From an uncultured Paenochrobactrum sp. (lineage in GTDB: Bacteria > Pseudomonadota > Alphaproteobacteria > Rhizobiales > Rhizobiaceae), in the NCBI GenBank assembly GCA_947627865.1, contig CANQXU010000002.1, positions 1 to 59,424 of the forward strand: a stretch of DNA of 59,424 nucleotides, written 5' to 3'. A program made the position numbers and the translations under genes. Below, piece by piece: positions 42,244-50,645 of the stretch; within the stretch, counting starts at the first letter, position 1, and every line of letters starts with the position of its first letter. Under the pieces are notes generated by a model. That model was not told the origin of the DNA. It saw only the letters and a list, made by a program, of their open reading frames with translations, and searched no databases.

Positions 42244-43260
42244 GTGGCTTCCGGTACGGCAGATTTAAATTCCTCACACCATATTCACGAAGAACCAGCA
42301 ATTGCGGTCCGCAATCTCTCCCATAGCTATGGTGAGAAAAAAGTTCTCGACAATATCAATTTACAGGTACGAAAAGGCACCAGCTTTGCACTTTTGGGGC
42401 CCAATGGTGCGGGAAAAACAACCCTTCTGAATATTTTATGCACATTGCTGAAATTTGACAGCGGTCAGGCATTGATGGACGGTGCTGATGTTGTCAAGCA
42501 ATCGGTTAAGGCACGTCAATCTATTGGCGTTGTTTTTCAGACATCCAGCCTTGATGATCGTTTGAGCGCCGATGAAAATCTTGAATTCCACGGACTTGTC
42601 TACGGAATGGGTAAAAAAGAACGTCGTGCTGCAATGGATAATGTGCTGGCACTGGTTGAGCTGAGCGAATTTCGCGATCAGATTGTTCGCAGTTTTTCTG
42701 GTGGTATGCGCCGGCGTTTGGAAATTGCCCGCGCATTGATGCATAAACCGGCAATCCTCTTGCTTGACGAGCCGACAGTCGGTTTGGACGCACAAACCCG
42801 TCAGCGTATCTGGCGCTATTTGCAGGAGATGCAGATTAATGAAGGACTGACTGTCCTGACCACGACCCATTATATTGAAGAAGTGGAGAGTGCCGATCAA
42901 ATCTGCATCATTGATCATGGACGCATTTTGGCTGAAGGAACGCCAGAAGAGCTGAAGCTGCAATATGGCAAAAGCTGGTTGCATGTCACGCCGACTGGTG
43001 CGGAAGTTGTCGAGGAAATTAAAACGCGCTTTCCTGTGGTGCAGGCCTTGACCCATAATCGTTATGCGATCGAAATTTCAGATACTGGCGATATGAACAA
43101 GTTTTTGGAAGATTGCAGCGAGCAGATTGAAGAAGCCCGCCTTGATGCGCCATCGCTTGAAAGCGTTTTTCTGTCTTTGACGGGGCGTGAGTTGCGCGAC
43201 AAGGCATCTGGGGTGCGTATTTCTGAGCAACAAGCGGGAAGGCGGGCAGGTCGCCGATGA
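42244..43260 (+). CDS. ABC-2 exporter ATPase of a quinoprotein locus
   Basis: This ATPase has Walker A LLGPNGAGKTTLLNIL, signature SFSGGMRRRLEIARAL and Walker B ILLLDEPTVGLDAQT, as in NodI/CcmA-type exporters. Such genes recur beside PQQ alcohol dehydrogenases, paired with an ABC-2 permease like the one at 46066. AAGGAG followed 8 nt later by GTG at 42244 decides the start; the track ATG at 42223 precedes that site. The next gene, an importer permease of another type, overlaps by ATGA. Three importer genes therefore separate this ATPase from its likely permease. Confidence 0.85.
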   Translation: MASGTADLNSSHHIHEEPAIAVRNLSHSYGEKKVLDNINLQVRKGTSFALLGPNGAGKTTLLNILCTLLKFDSGQALMDGADVVKQSVKARQSIGVVFQTSSLDDRLSADENLEFHGLVYGMGKKERRAAMDNVLALVELSEFRDQIVRSFSGGMRRRLEIARALMHKPAILLLDEPTVGLDAQTRQRIWRYLQEMQINEGLTVLTTTHYIEEVESADQICIIDHGRILAEGTPEELKLQYGKSWLHVTPTGAEVVEEIKTRFPVVQALTHNRYAIEISDTGDMNKFLEDCSEQIEEARLDAPSLESVFLSLTGRELRDKASGVRISEQQAGRRAGRR

Positions 43261-43997
43261 TTGTTGCACTACGCCTTTGCTTTCTGGCATTATTTTTATT
43301 CATCTGGTGGGCGGTGTCTTTGCGGGTGCCGCAAGGATTATTTGCGTCTCCCTATGAAACATTGATTGCAGCAGAACATATGCTGGTTGAAAAACGCTTA
43401 TGGACGGCACTTGGCGATAGTATGCGGGTCTATTTTTCCGGAACCGTGATTGCGGCTTTGATCGGCATTTTTATCGGCGGCATGATGGGCAGTTTGCGGG
43501 TGTTTGGCCGCGCATTGGATATTTATGTCTATGCCTTAGCCGCGACACCGCGTGTGGCTTTCATCCCGATGATTATCGTGCTGTTGGGGCTTGGTGTATC
43601 GGCTAAAGTCTTTATCGTATTTTTAGGCGCTGTGATGCCGGTGATCATCAATACTTATAAAGGTGTGCAGCAAGCGGATGAAAATCTGATTGAAATGGCA
43701 CGCTCGACAGGTGCTGGCAAAGCTCGCATTGCGTGGCATATTGTGATACCTGGTGCCATGCCGTTCATTTTGGCGGGGCTGCGTTTAAGTGCGACTTTGG
43801 GCTTGATCAATACGATTGTCGCGGAGCTTTACACAGCCGTTTCCGGCCTTGGCGGTTTGCTGAATATTTATGGCAGCAGCTTCCGCATGGCTGAATATTT
43901 TGTGGTTGTCATCATTCTTGCTTTGCTTGGGGTCGCGGTCAATGAGGGCCTGCGATTGCTGGAAGCGCGCATGACGCGCTGGCAGGTGGCCAAATGA
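43257..43997 (+). CDS. NitT/TauT-type ABC permease
   Basis: This 246-residue permease of the SsuC/TauC family has ENLIEMARSTGAGKARIAWH as the EAA loop. About six helices are predicted. It is translationally coupled to the upstream exporter ATPase and is followed by a matching receptor and ATPase, so the importer is complete. The substrate is unknown. In this locus it could be a metal complex, a cofactor precursor or the alcohol substrate. Confidence 0.87.
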   Translation: MIVALRLCFLALFLFIWWAVSLRVPQGLFASPYETLIAAEHMLVEKRLWTALGDSMRVYFSGTVIAALIGIFIGGMMGSLRVFGRALDIYVYALAATPRVAFIPMIIVLLGLGVSAKVFIVFLGAVMPVIINTYKGVQQADENLIEMARSTGAGKARIAWHIVIPGAMPFILAGLRLSATLGLINTIVAELYTAVSGLGGLLNIYGSSFRMAEYFVVVIILALLGVAVNEGLRLLEARMTRWQVAK

Positions 43998-44072
43998 ATG
44001 ATGGTTTGTTTTTAAAATGTCCGGACTTAGCATCAAGCGTCCAGACTATGAGCAGTATTTAACGGAGCTACT

Positions 44073-45098
44073 ATGCGTTTTACCAAGTTACTCGGTGTAA
44101 CAGCTTTGACTGTTGTTTCCTTTGTTGGTTTGAACAGCCATGCATTGGCTGAGCCTTTCCGTATGATCATCACGGATATGGAAACGCCTTTGGTTCCAAA
44201 TTCCGTTGTCGATCTTGCACTCAAAGGCGGATATTTTGATCGTGCGGGCGTTGATGTCGAGCTCATTCGGGTTCAGCAGACCCCGATGGCCTTGGCAGCT
44301 TTGCAGGCTAATGAAGGTGATATGGCCAATGTTGCCACAGAAGCCTTGGTGCAGCTGGCGGCGCGCGGCAATACAAATTTGCGTGCCGTTATGTCACCCA
44401 ATAAAGCGCTGCCTTATCTTATCGCAGGTAAAGAAGGCATTGGCTCCATCGATGATATTCAAGGAAAAAGCTTTGGCATTGGCCGTATTGGCAGCCTTGA
44501 TCATTCATTGAGCAGCAAGGTGCTTGAAGCAAAAGGCATTGATGCAGAAAATTTAAGCTTTGTTGCATTGGGCCAGCCGAATATTCGCGCACAAGCGCTC
44601 AAAGCCGGCCAGATTGATGCCACAACCATGTCGATTGGTGCTTTAACGGCATTGCCTGGTCATGAAACTTTGCCGGTGCTCGTTGATGTGGATGAATATT
44701 TTGCAACCGCGCCTGTGACGAGCAAGGTTAATGCTGTAACCGTCGAGACACTTGAAAACCGCCGTGATGATGTTGAAAAAGTGATTGAAGCACTCTCGCT
44801 TGCTGCACGTGACTTTGCAAATTCACCAGAAAGCTGGGCCGTTGCTATGGAAAAAGAACGCCCTGATATTGCAAAAGAAGATCTCCAAAACCTGGCAAAA
44901 GCATTTGCAAAAAGCTGGACAGTCAATGGTGGTTTGCAAAAATCAGAATTGGAATTCACGCAGGACTGGCTCTATCAGACTAAAGAATTTGAAGGTTTGC
45001 GTCAGGTCGAGCTCAATGAGTGGGTTGATTTTTCACCAGCCGATGCTGTGTTGAGCAAAATCGGTATCGTTGACAATCTCGACACTGTTTCCCGATAA
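44073..45098 (+). CDS. NitT/TauT-type periplasmic binding protein
   Basis: This is a 341-residue receptor with signal peptide (GLNSHALAE, cleavage near residue 27). Its NMT1-like fold is shown by LALKGGYFDRAGVDVELI and GDMANVATEALVQLAARG, and by GKSFGIGRIGSLDHSLSSKV. The ribosome site is ACGGAG. It belongs to the importer formed with the neighbouring permease and ATPase. It has no obvious metal-binding cluster of His or Asp. Confidence 0.86.
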   Translation: MRFTKLLGVTALTVVSFVGLNSHALAEPFRMIITDMETPLVPNSVVDLALKGGYFDRAGVDVELIRVQQTPMALAALQANEGDMANVATEALVQLAARGNTNLRAVMSPNKALPYLIAGKEGIGSIDDIQGKSFGIGRIGSLDHSLSSKVLEAKGIDAENLSFVALGQPNIRAQALKAGQIDATTMSIGALTALPGHETLPVLVDVDEYFATAPVTSKVNAVTVETLENRRDDVEKVIEALSLAARDFANSPESWAVAMEKERPDIAKEDLQNLAKAFAKSWTVNGGLQKSELEFTQDWLYQTKEFEGLRQVELNEWVDFSPADAVLSKIGIVDNLDTVSR

Positions 45099-45122
45099 TT
45101 TCGGTCAATCGCAGGTAATCAG

Positions 45123-46007
45123 ATGCTGTTAACCCCGCCGCATATTCTCATTGAAAATCTTTCGCATAGTTTTTTAGCTGGCAGAAAGACGCGTGAGCGC
45201 AATGGCAATGTGGCCAAGCCGGTCTTGCAGGATATCAATCTGAAAGTCGAGCGTGGAGAAACTGTTGTTTTGTTGGGGCCGTCCGGCTGTGGCAAAACAA
45301 CATTATTGCGGCTGATTGCAGGACTTATCGAGCCGGATGAGGGGACTGTTCTGGTCAATGGCGCGCTTCCGCAACCAGGTATGGGGAGCGCGATGATGTT
45401 TCAGTCTTTCAGGCTATTGCCGTGGAAGACTGTGCGGGACAATATAGCTTTTGCATTGCCGCATTTGAGCGCGGATGAGCGTGTGGCTCCGGTTAATAAA
45501 GCAATTGCGCAAGTGGGTTTGCGCCGTTTTGCGGATTATTATCCGGCGCAGCTTTCGGGTGGCATGTGCCAGCGTGTGGCTTTGGCGCGCGCGCTTGTGG
45601 TGGAGCCAGAATTGCTTTTGATGGATGAACCATTTGCCAGTCTTGATGCACAATCACGCGAGTTGATGCAGGCGGAAACCTTGCTGCTGACAGAAATGCA
45701 GGAGGAGGGGGCCCAAGATGCAAATGGCGCAACGCATGGAAAAGCAACTTTGCTGTTTGTGACCCATAGTGTTGATGAAGCTATCATTATGGGGGACCGC
45801 ATTGTTTTGATGGCGCCGCGCCCGGGACGTATCCACGAGATCATCGATGTACCTTTTCCGCGCCCGCGCTTTTCAAATGATCCGCGCGATGTGCCGGATT
45901 TTATACAATTGCGTCAGCATTTGTGGGAATCATTGCGTGAAATGGTATTGTCGGATCCTGAATCAGACTTTTATGGCCGTGGTGGCGGAAGCTTTGCCAC
46001 ATGGTAG
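45123..46007 (+). CDS. NitT/TauT-type ABC ATPase
   Basis: Walker A LLGPSGCGKTTLLRLI, signature LSGGMCQRVALARAL (Cys replaces the usual Arg), Walker B LLLMDEPFASLDAQ and switch LFVTHSVDEAI define an SsuB/TauB-type ATPase of 294 residues. It energises the permease encoded at 43257. An acidic insertion (EMQEEGAQDANGATHG) lies between Walker B and the switch histidine. Confidence 0.88.
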   Translation: MLLTPPHILIENLSHSFLAGRKTRERNGNVAKPVLQDINLKVERGETVVLLGPSGCGKTTLLRLIAGLIEPDEGTVLVNGALPQPGMGSAMMFQSFRLLPWKTVRDNIAFALPHLSADERVAPVNKAIAQVGLRRFADYYPAQLSGGMCQRVALARALVVEPELLLMDEPFASLDAQSRELMQAETLLLTEMQEEGAQDANGATHGKATLLFVTHSVDEAIIMGDRIVLMAPRPGRIHEIIDVPFPRPRFSNDPRDVPDFIQLRQHLWESLREMVLSDPESDFYGRGGGSFATW

Positions 46008-46065
46008 AATTTCTAAATACTAAATATGTGAGAGCGCCAGCTGACTGGCTCGAAACGGATTTGAG

Positions 46066-46878
46066 ATGAAACAGATACTGCCTTTGATGCGCGGCGTTTA
46101 TGGTATTTGGCTGCGTGAAGTCATGCGGGCCACGCGGGACCGTGGCCAAATGATTGGTGGCGTTTCCCGTCCGATCATCTGGCTTTTGGTGCTTGGTATC
46201 GGGCTTAATCCGTATTTCCGCGGCGAGATCTATGGCGAGGTGCGCTATGTCGTACCCTATACTTATTTGCAGTTCTTATTTCCTGCAGTGATCGTGCTCA
46301 ACATCATGTATACCTCAATCCAGTTTGCCGTTTCGGTTATCTGGGATAGAGAATTCGGTTTTTTGCGTGAGGTGTTGGTGTCACCCATGCCGCGCTGGCT
46401 GATTTTGCTGGGCAAGGTTCTGGGCGGGAGCACAGTGGCAACAGGGCATGGCATTCTTGTGCTGATTTTAGCACGGTTTGCTGATGTCAATTTAACCTAT
46501 GAGCAAGTTTTTCTTGCCATCGTCCTGATGTTCTTTACTTCTTTCGCACTTACCTGTTTTGGGGTGTTGCTGGCCGCGCGCGTGCGCAGTTTTGAAGGTT
46601 TCGGGGTCTTCTCAAACACGATTATTCTGCCGCTTTATTTTACATCATCATCGATTTTTCCGCTGGATCCATCATTGAGCCGTACACAAGCGGTCAGCAT
46701 GTATCCGGAATGGCTGGTGATGGTGGTGCGCGCGAATCCGATTACTTATGTGGTGGATGCACTGCGTGGTGTGCTGATTAATTTTCATCAGTTTACACCA
46801 TGGCTCGGGCCTGTGATCATCGCAGCCATGGCAGTTATTTTCTTTACATTGGCTCTCATCGATTTCCGGCGGGCTTAG
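46066..46878 (+). CDS. ABC-2 type exporter permease (PedC-like)
   Basis: This 270-residue permease of the ABC-2/NodJ class has WDREFGFLREVLVSPMPRW as the characteristic loop and LYFTSSSIFPLDPSLSRTQA before the last helices. Similar permeases occur in PQQ alcohol dehydrogenase loci (ped/exa type), where their cargo is unknown. Its ATPase partner is probably the one at 42244. It is followed by the MxaJ-like gene after a single-base gap. Confidence 0.82.
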   Translation: MKQILPLMRGVYGIWLREVMRATRDRGQMIGGVSRPIIWLLVLGIGLNPYFRGEIYGEVRYVVPYTYLQFLFPAVIVLNIMYTSIQFAVSVIWDREFGFLREVLVSPMPRWLILLGKVLGGSTVATGHGILVLILARFADVNLTYEQVFLAIVLMFFTSFALTCFGVLLAARVRSFEGFGVFSNTIILPLYFTSSSIFPLDPSLSRTQAVSMYPEWLVMVVRANPITYVVDALRGVLINFHQFTPWLGPVIIAAMAVIFFTLALIDFRRA

Positions 46879-46879
46879 G

Positions 46880-47770
46880 ATGGCAAAGAAATACGGACTA
46901 TGGCTGCATTGGCGCAGCACGATTATAAATCTGGGTGTGATTTTCGGCCTGCTGGTTGCTATCAGCTTTTTACCAGCAGATACATCACTCTCTCAAATCA
47001 GAGAGCGCGGTGTTCTCAAACTTTGTGTACCGGCTTCCTATCCGCCTTTTGTGACAGGAAATCCGGAAAATCCGGGGTTTGATATCGAGCTGGTTCAGGC
47101 GATTGCCGATGAAATTGGCGTGCGTTTGACGGTGAATACACTCCAATCAATCGGGCGCGATTTCAACCCGCGCAACTGGATGTTGACACGTGGCCAATGT
47201 GATATGCTCGCGGGTGGTGTTGCTGATACGGTGCGCACGCGCAATTTTATGCAAACTATACCTACAGATATAAAACTTGGCTGGATGTTGCTCTCGCCTG
47301 AGGGTGTCGTTCCATCACAAGGCGATCAAGTTATCGTTATCCCAGGCAATACTGGCCTAAATCGTCTTGAATTATCTGCATGGTTGCGTAATCAGGGGTT
47401 AAGCGCAACGACCTTGTCTATGCAGGCAGGAGAGGAGCGTGTTGCCAACCAGTTTTTTGCAGCTTTGCAAAATGGCAGCGCAAAGGGTTTGGTCGCAGAA
47501 AACTTTACGGCTTGTTCATTGTTGAACCGGTTGGACGCAAATGAGAATGTTAAAGCATCTTGGGTTTTCTCTCCTGCTGATGCGTTATCGGATGAGAAAG
47601 GCGATAACAGCTCTGTTGGCGAGACTTATTCTATGGCGCTGAGTCTGTGGAAAGGTGACGTTACCTTGAAGCGTGCCGTTGAAAAAGCGATCGCTGGGTT
47701 GGAAGATAACGGTAAGATGACATATTTGCGCAATTTATATATGGATGATAGTAGTATTTGCGAAGATTGA
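46880..47770 (+). CDS. MxaJ/XoxJ-like periplasmic binding protein, membrane-anchored
   Basis: This 296-residue family 3 binding-protein fold has an uncleaved-looking N-terminal helix (IINLGVIFGLLVAISFL). The receptor signature LKLCVPASYPPFVTGNPENP is followed by GFDIELVQAIADEIGV. Proteins of this type accompany quinoprotein dehydrogenases (MxaJ, XoxJ), and XoxJ is thought to help activate the enzyme. Internal cysteines (SICED at the C-terminus, FTACSLL) may pair. It closes the transporter operon. Confidence 0.8.
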   Translation: MAKKYGLWLHWRSTIINLGVIFGLLVAISFLPADTSLSQIRERGVLKLCVPASYPPFVTGNPENPGFDIELVQAIADEIGVRLTVNTLQSIGRDFNPRNWMLTRGQCDMLAGGVADTVRTRNFMQTIPTDIKLGWMLLSPEGVVPSQGDQVIVIPGNTGLNRLELSAWLRNQGLSATTLSMQAGEERVANQFFAALQNGSAKGLVAENFTACSLLNRLDANENVKASWVFSPADALSDEKGDNSSVGETYSMALSLWKGDVTLKRAVEKAIAGLEDNGKMTYLRNLYMDDSSICED

Positions 47771-48168
47771 GCCTATAATTTGAAACTTTAAGATTGAACT
47801 AATTGAAATTATCGGCCATTCAATGGCTGGGTCACCAGAATATAAGATGCTATAGTTTTATATAAAATCTGGTGGACACCCACAAAGATTTGGCGTGAGC
47901 TCATATTCTGAATGAGTATGTGATTACGCTTTAAAAGAGCATATTCAACAGTTCCTGAAATTTCGCAGCGGAAAATTCAGGTTTTGTAGAACCAGAGAGA
48001 GCCTGAGCATTATTCAAGACAATGTTCTAAATATGTCAGCTTTCTAAATTAAGAGCATTGAGCGTCGGTAAAATTTTGTACTAACGCCCAATGCTGAGAA
48101 CAAGTGGCGGATAACAAACTGTTGTTCAAGGATATATCGCTTAAAGCACCCAGGTGCGGGAGGGTATT
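47771..48168. promoter_or_regulatory. Intergenic region before the cytochrome-dehydrogenase genes
   Basis: No gene is seen in this 398-nt gap. CCTGAA-A-TTTC and GAAA-A-TTCAGG (47954-47981) form a near-perfect stem followed by TTTTGTAG, a likely terminator for the upstream operon. GGGTCACCAGA and TCTGGTGGACACCC, near 47829 and 47867, form an imperfect inverted repeat that might be a small insertion remnant. The promoter for the cytochrome gene must lie in the last 150 nt but is not clear. Confidence 0.45.
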
Positions 48169-48756
48169 TTGATAAGACAAAAAATAGTCGGCATAACCGC
48201 AGCGCTGGCTGTAGGTTTTGGACTTGCTGCCATAGCACCGGCTTCAGCAGCTGGTTTTACGGAAGAGCAGGCAGTTGCTGGCAAAAAGTCCTATGATGCA
48301 AACTGTGCTCAGTGTCATGGTTTCAAGCTTGAAGGTCCGGATGCTCCGGGTCTTGTTGGCCAGGATATTATGGCTAACTGGGATACTGCTGGTGGTCTTT
48401 ATGACTTCATCTCTGTTGCGATGCCTCCATCGGCACCGGGCAAATTGGGTGAAGACGCTTACTTGAACATCATTGCTTATATCATGGCTTATAATGGCGC
48501 AACGCCAGGTGACGAGCCAATGGTATTTGATGAAGACAAACTTGCAGAAATCAGCTTGGTTGATGAAACTGCAGGCGGCGTCGTCATGGGCTCAACTGCA
48601 GATGCAGCGCCAAGCGGTGACACCAATGTTCCGCAGGCCTTCACATGGGGCAAGCAGCTTCCTGGTGGTCCAACCCCGGCAGCACAAAATGCATCAGCCA
48701 CCCCTGCAGTGCCGCAAGCATTCACATGGGGCAAAGAGCTTCCGGTCGCTAACTAA
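48169..48756 (+). CDS. Periplasmic c-type cytochrome with duplicated C-terminal motif
   Basis: This is a 195-residue electron acceptor for the adjacent quinoprotein. TTG at 48169, 5 nt after GGGAGG, gives a signal peptide ending near APASAAG. Haem is bound at CAQCH (residues 46-50), with a methionine ligand candidate in VAMPPSAPG. The C-terminal 45 residues contain two copies of VPQAFTWGK(Q/E)LP separated by a Pro/Ala-rich linker, outside the haem fold. The dehydrogenase gene follows after 54 nt. The repeat could dock the enzyme. Confidence 0.85.
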   Translation: MIRQKIVGITAALAVGFGLAAIAPASAAGFTEEQAVAGKKSYDANCAQCHGFKLEGPDAPGLVGQDIMANWDTAGGLYDFISVAMPPSAPGKLGEDAYLNIIAYIMAYNGATPGDEPMVFDEDKLAEISLVDETAGGVVMGSTADAAPSGDTNVPQAFTWGKQLPGGPTPAAQNASATPAVPQAFTWGKELPVAN

Positions 48757-48810
48757 TCATTTCGACCAAAAGCTTTGTCTACCCTAATTTATTCGGACAG
48801 GAGAATTCCT

Positions 48811-50568
48811 TTGAAAATCAATCTGAGAACCTCGCTTCTTGCTGCAGGCACCATGTTGATGGCGCTGACTGGCGCAGCAATTGCACAGGACGCACGTCCA
48901 TATAAGCCTGTTACAGAAGAAATGTTGTTGAACCCACCAGCTGAAGAATGGCTGATGTGGCGTGGTACTTATGACAACCACGGCTACAGCCCGCTGGACA
49001 AAATCAACAAAGAAACTGTTGGCAACATGCAGCTTGCATGGGCATGGCCAATGGCTGAAGCCGGTATTCAGGAAACTGTTCCGCTGATCCATGACGGCAT
49101 CATGTTCCTGCAGACCAGCAATGGTGTTGTTGAAGCTCTTGATGCTAAAACCGGTGACCTGCTTTGGCAGTACCGCCACGTTTCAGCTGAAATTCCACAG
49201 AGCTGGAGCTACCAGGCTAACCAGGCACGCCGCCAGAAAAACTCGATTGCATTGGTTGAAGACAAGGTTGTCTTGACTGCTCCTGATGCTAAAATCGTTG
49301 TTCTGAGCGCAGCCGATGGTAAAGTCGTCTGGGAAAAAGAAGTTCTCGACAACACATTGGGCTATACTTACACAGTTGGACCATTGATCGTTAAAGACAA
49401 GATCATTTCAGCGATCTCCGGTTGTTCCATTGCCGGTACTGCTGGTGGTTGCTACATCATGGCTCATGACCTGAATTCAGGTGAAGAACTGTGGCGCTTC
49501 AACACCATTGATGACCCGAACAACCCTGCTCAGCAGGAAAGCTGGGGCGTAGTTCCACCAGAAAACCGTTGGGGTGGTACACCTTGGGCAACTGGTTCAT
49601 ATGACCCACGCACCAACATGACCTTCTGGGGCGTTGGTATGCCTGGTCCATATGCTGAGCTGATCCGTGGTTCAGGTGATGGCGATGTGCTTTACACCAA
49701 CTCCACAGTTGCTCTTGACGTTGATACAGGTGAATTGAAGTGGTACTTCTCGCATCTGCCACGCGATAACTGGGATCTGGACAGCCCGTTTGAGCGCGTC
49801 CTGGTTGACCAGGAAATTGACGGCAAAATGCACCACATGATGATTTCTATCCCAGGTAAAAACGGTATTGCTTTCGCTCTCGATCGCGACACTGGTAAAT
49901 ATCTCTGGTCAAAAGAAACCATCGTTCAGAACGTGGTCGAATCCATTGATAAAGATGGTAAGATCAAGCTGAATGAAAGCCTTATCCCAAGTGCTGTTGG
50001 CGAAGGCGCAATGATTTGCTCATCCGTTTCGGGTGGTAAATTGTGGCAGGCTGGTTCTTATAGCCCGCTGACCAAAGCTTTCTACGTTCCACTGACAGAA
50101 GCTTGTAACACTGTAACACCGACCCAGTCAGAATTTACTGCTGGTAACGCGGTTGGTTCAGTTAAGTTCGGCCCACGCGTTCTGCCAGAAGGCATCACCG
50201 ATGCTGGTCTGATGCAGGCTCTTGATATCAACCCGACACAGGGTGAATCCAAGTGGCAGCACCGTGAGCGTCCTTCAATGACCTCTTCAGTGCTTGCAAC
50301 TGGCGGTGGCTTGGTATTTGGTGGTGATGCTGCACGTTTCGTGAAAGCATGGGATCAGGAAACTGGTGAAGTTCTTTGGGAACAGCGCTTGAACGCCCCA
50401 ATTGGTGGTTCACCTGTTACTTATGAAATCGACGGCGAACAGTATCTGGTTGTTCCAACTGGTTACTCCAACGCTGCAAGCTCGATTTCTTCAGCTTTCC
50501 CAGAAATTCCACTGCCATCAGGTGCTGGTAACTCAATCTTCGTTTACAAGCTGCCAGCAGCTAAATAA
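48811..50568 (+). CDS. PQQ-dependent dehydrogenase with Asp-X-Asp motif
   Basis: This periplasmic quinoprotein of 585 residues has the methanol/ethanol dehydrogenase propeller fold. TTG at 48811 follows ACAGGAG and gives a signal peptide ending AAIAQD. W-docking-type repeats recur (LDAKTGDLLWQYR, LNSGEELWRF, LDVDTGELKWYF). The catalytic region NWDLDSPFE has Asp322 and Asp324, the DxD pair seen in lanthanide-using XoxF-type enzymes. The vicinal CysCys disulfide is absent. By eye the usual Glu metal ligand is replaced in AISGCS and the usual Asn in VGMPGPY. It is thus a divergent enzyme; substrate and metal are not established. Confidence 0.85.
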   Translation: MKINLRTSLLAAGTMLMALTGAAIAQDARPYKPVTEEMLLNPPAEEWLMWRGTYDNHGYSPLDKINKETVGNMQLAWAWPMAEAGIQETVPLIHDGIMFLQTSNGVVEALDAKTGDLLWQYRHVSAEIPQSWSYQANQARRQKNSIALVEDKVVLTAPDAKIVVLSAADGKVVWEKEVLDNTLGYTYTVGPLIVKDKIISAISGCSIAGTAGGCYIMAHDLNSGEELWRFNTIDDPNNPAQQESWGVVPPENRWGGTPWATGSYDPRTNMTFWGVGMPGPYAELIRGSGDGDVLYTNSTVALDVDTGELKWYFSHLPRDNWDLDSPFERVLVDQEIDGKMHHMMISIPGKNGIAFALDRDTGKYLWSKETIVQNVVESIDKDGKIKLNESLIPSAVGEGAMICSSVSGGKLWQAGSYSPLTKAFYVPLTEACNTVTPTQSEFTAGNAVGSVKFGPRVLPEGITDAGLMQALDINPTQGESKWQHRERPSMTSSVLATGGGLVFGGDAARFVKAWDQETGEVLWEQRLNAPIGGSPVTYEIDGEQYLVVPTGYSNAASSISSAFPEIPLPSGAGNSIFVYKLPAAK

Positions 50569-50593
50569 TCGTCGATTAGTAATTTAAAAATGG

Positions 50594-50614
50594 AAAAGGG
50601 CTTCGGCCCTTTTC
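50594..50614 (+). terminator. UUCG-loop terminator after the dehydrogenase gene
   Basis: AAAAGGGC-TTCG-GCCCTTTT forms an 8-bp stem with the very stable UUCG tetraloop and a T-rich end. It separates the dehydrogenase from the second MxaJ-like gene, which may still be read through. Confidence 0.88.
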
Positions 50615-50645
50615 TTGTTTCTCTGTCAAAATCAGGATTTAGAAT

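Noticed and set aside
42436-43056. 206-codon minus-strand ORF
   Set aside because: Antisense shadow of the exporter ATPase gene with clear Walker motifs.
47819-47885. Inverted repeat GGGTCACCAGA/TCTGGTGGACACCC as an insertion element
   Set aside because: The arms differ by a 3-nt gap, the spacer is only about 30 bp and no transposase is near.
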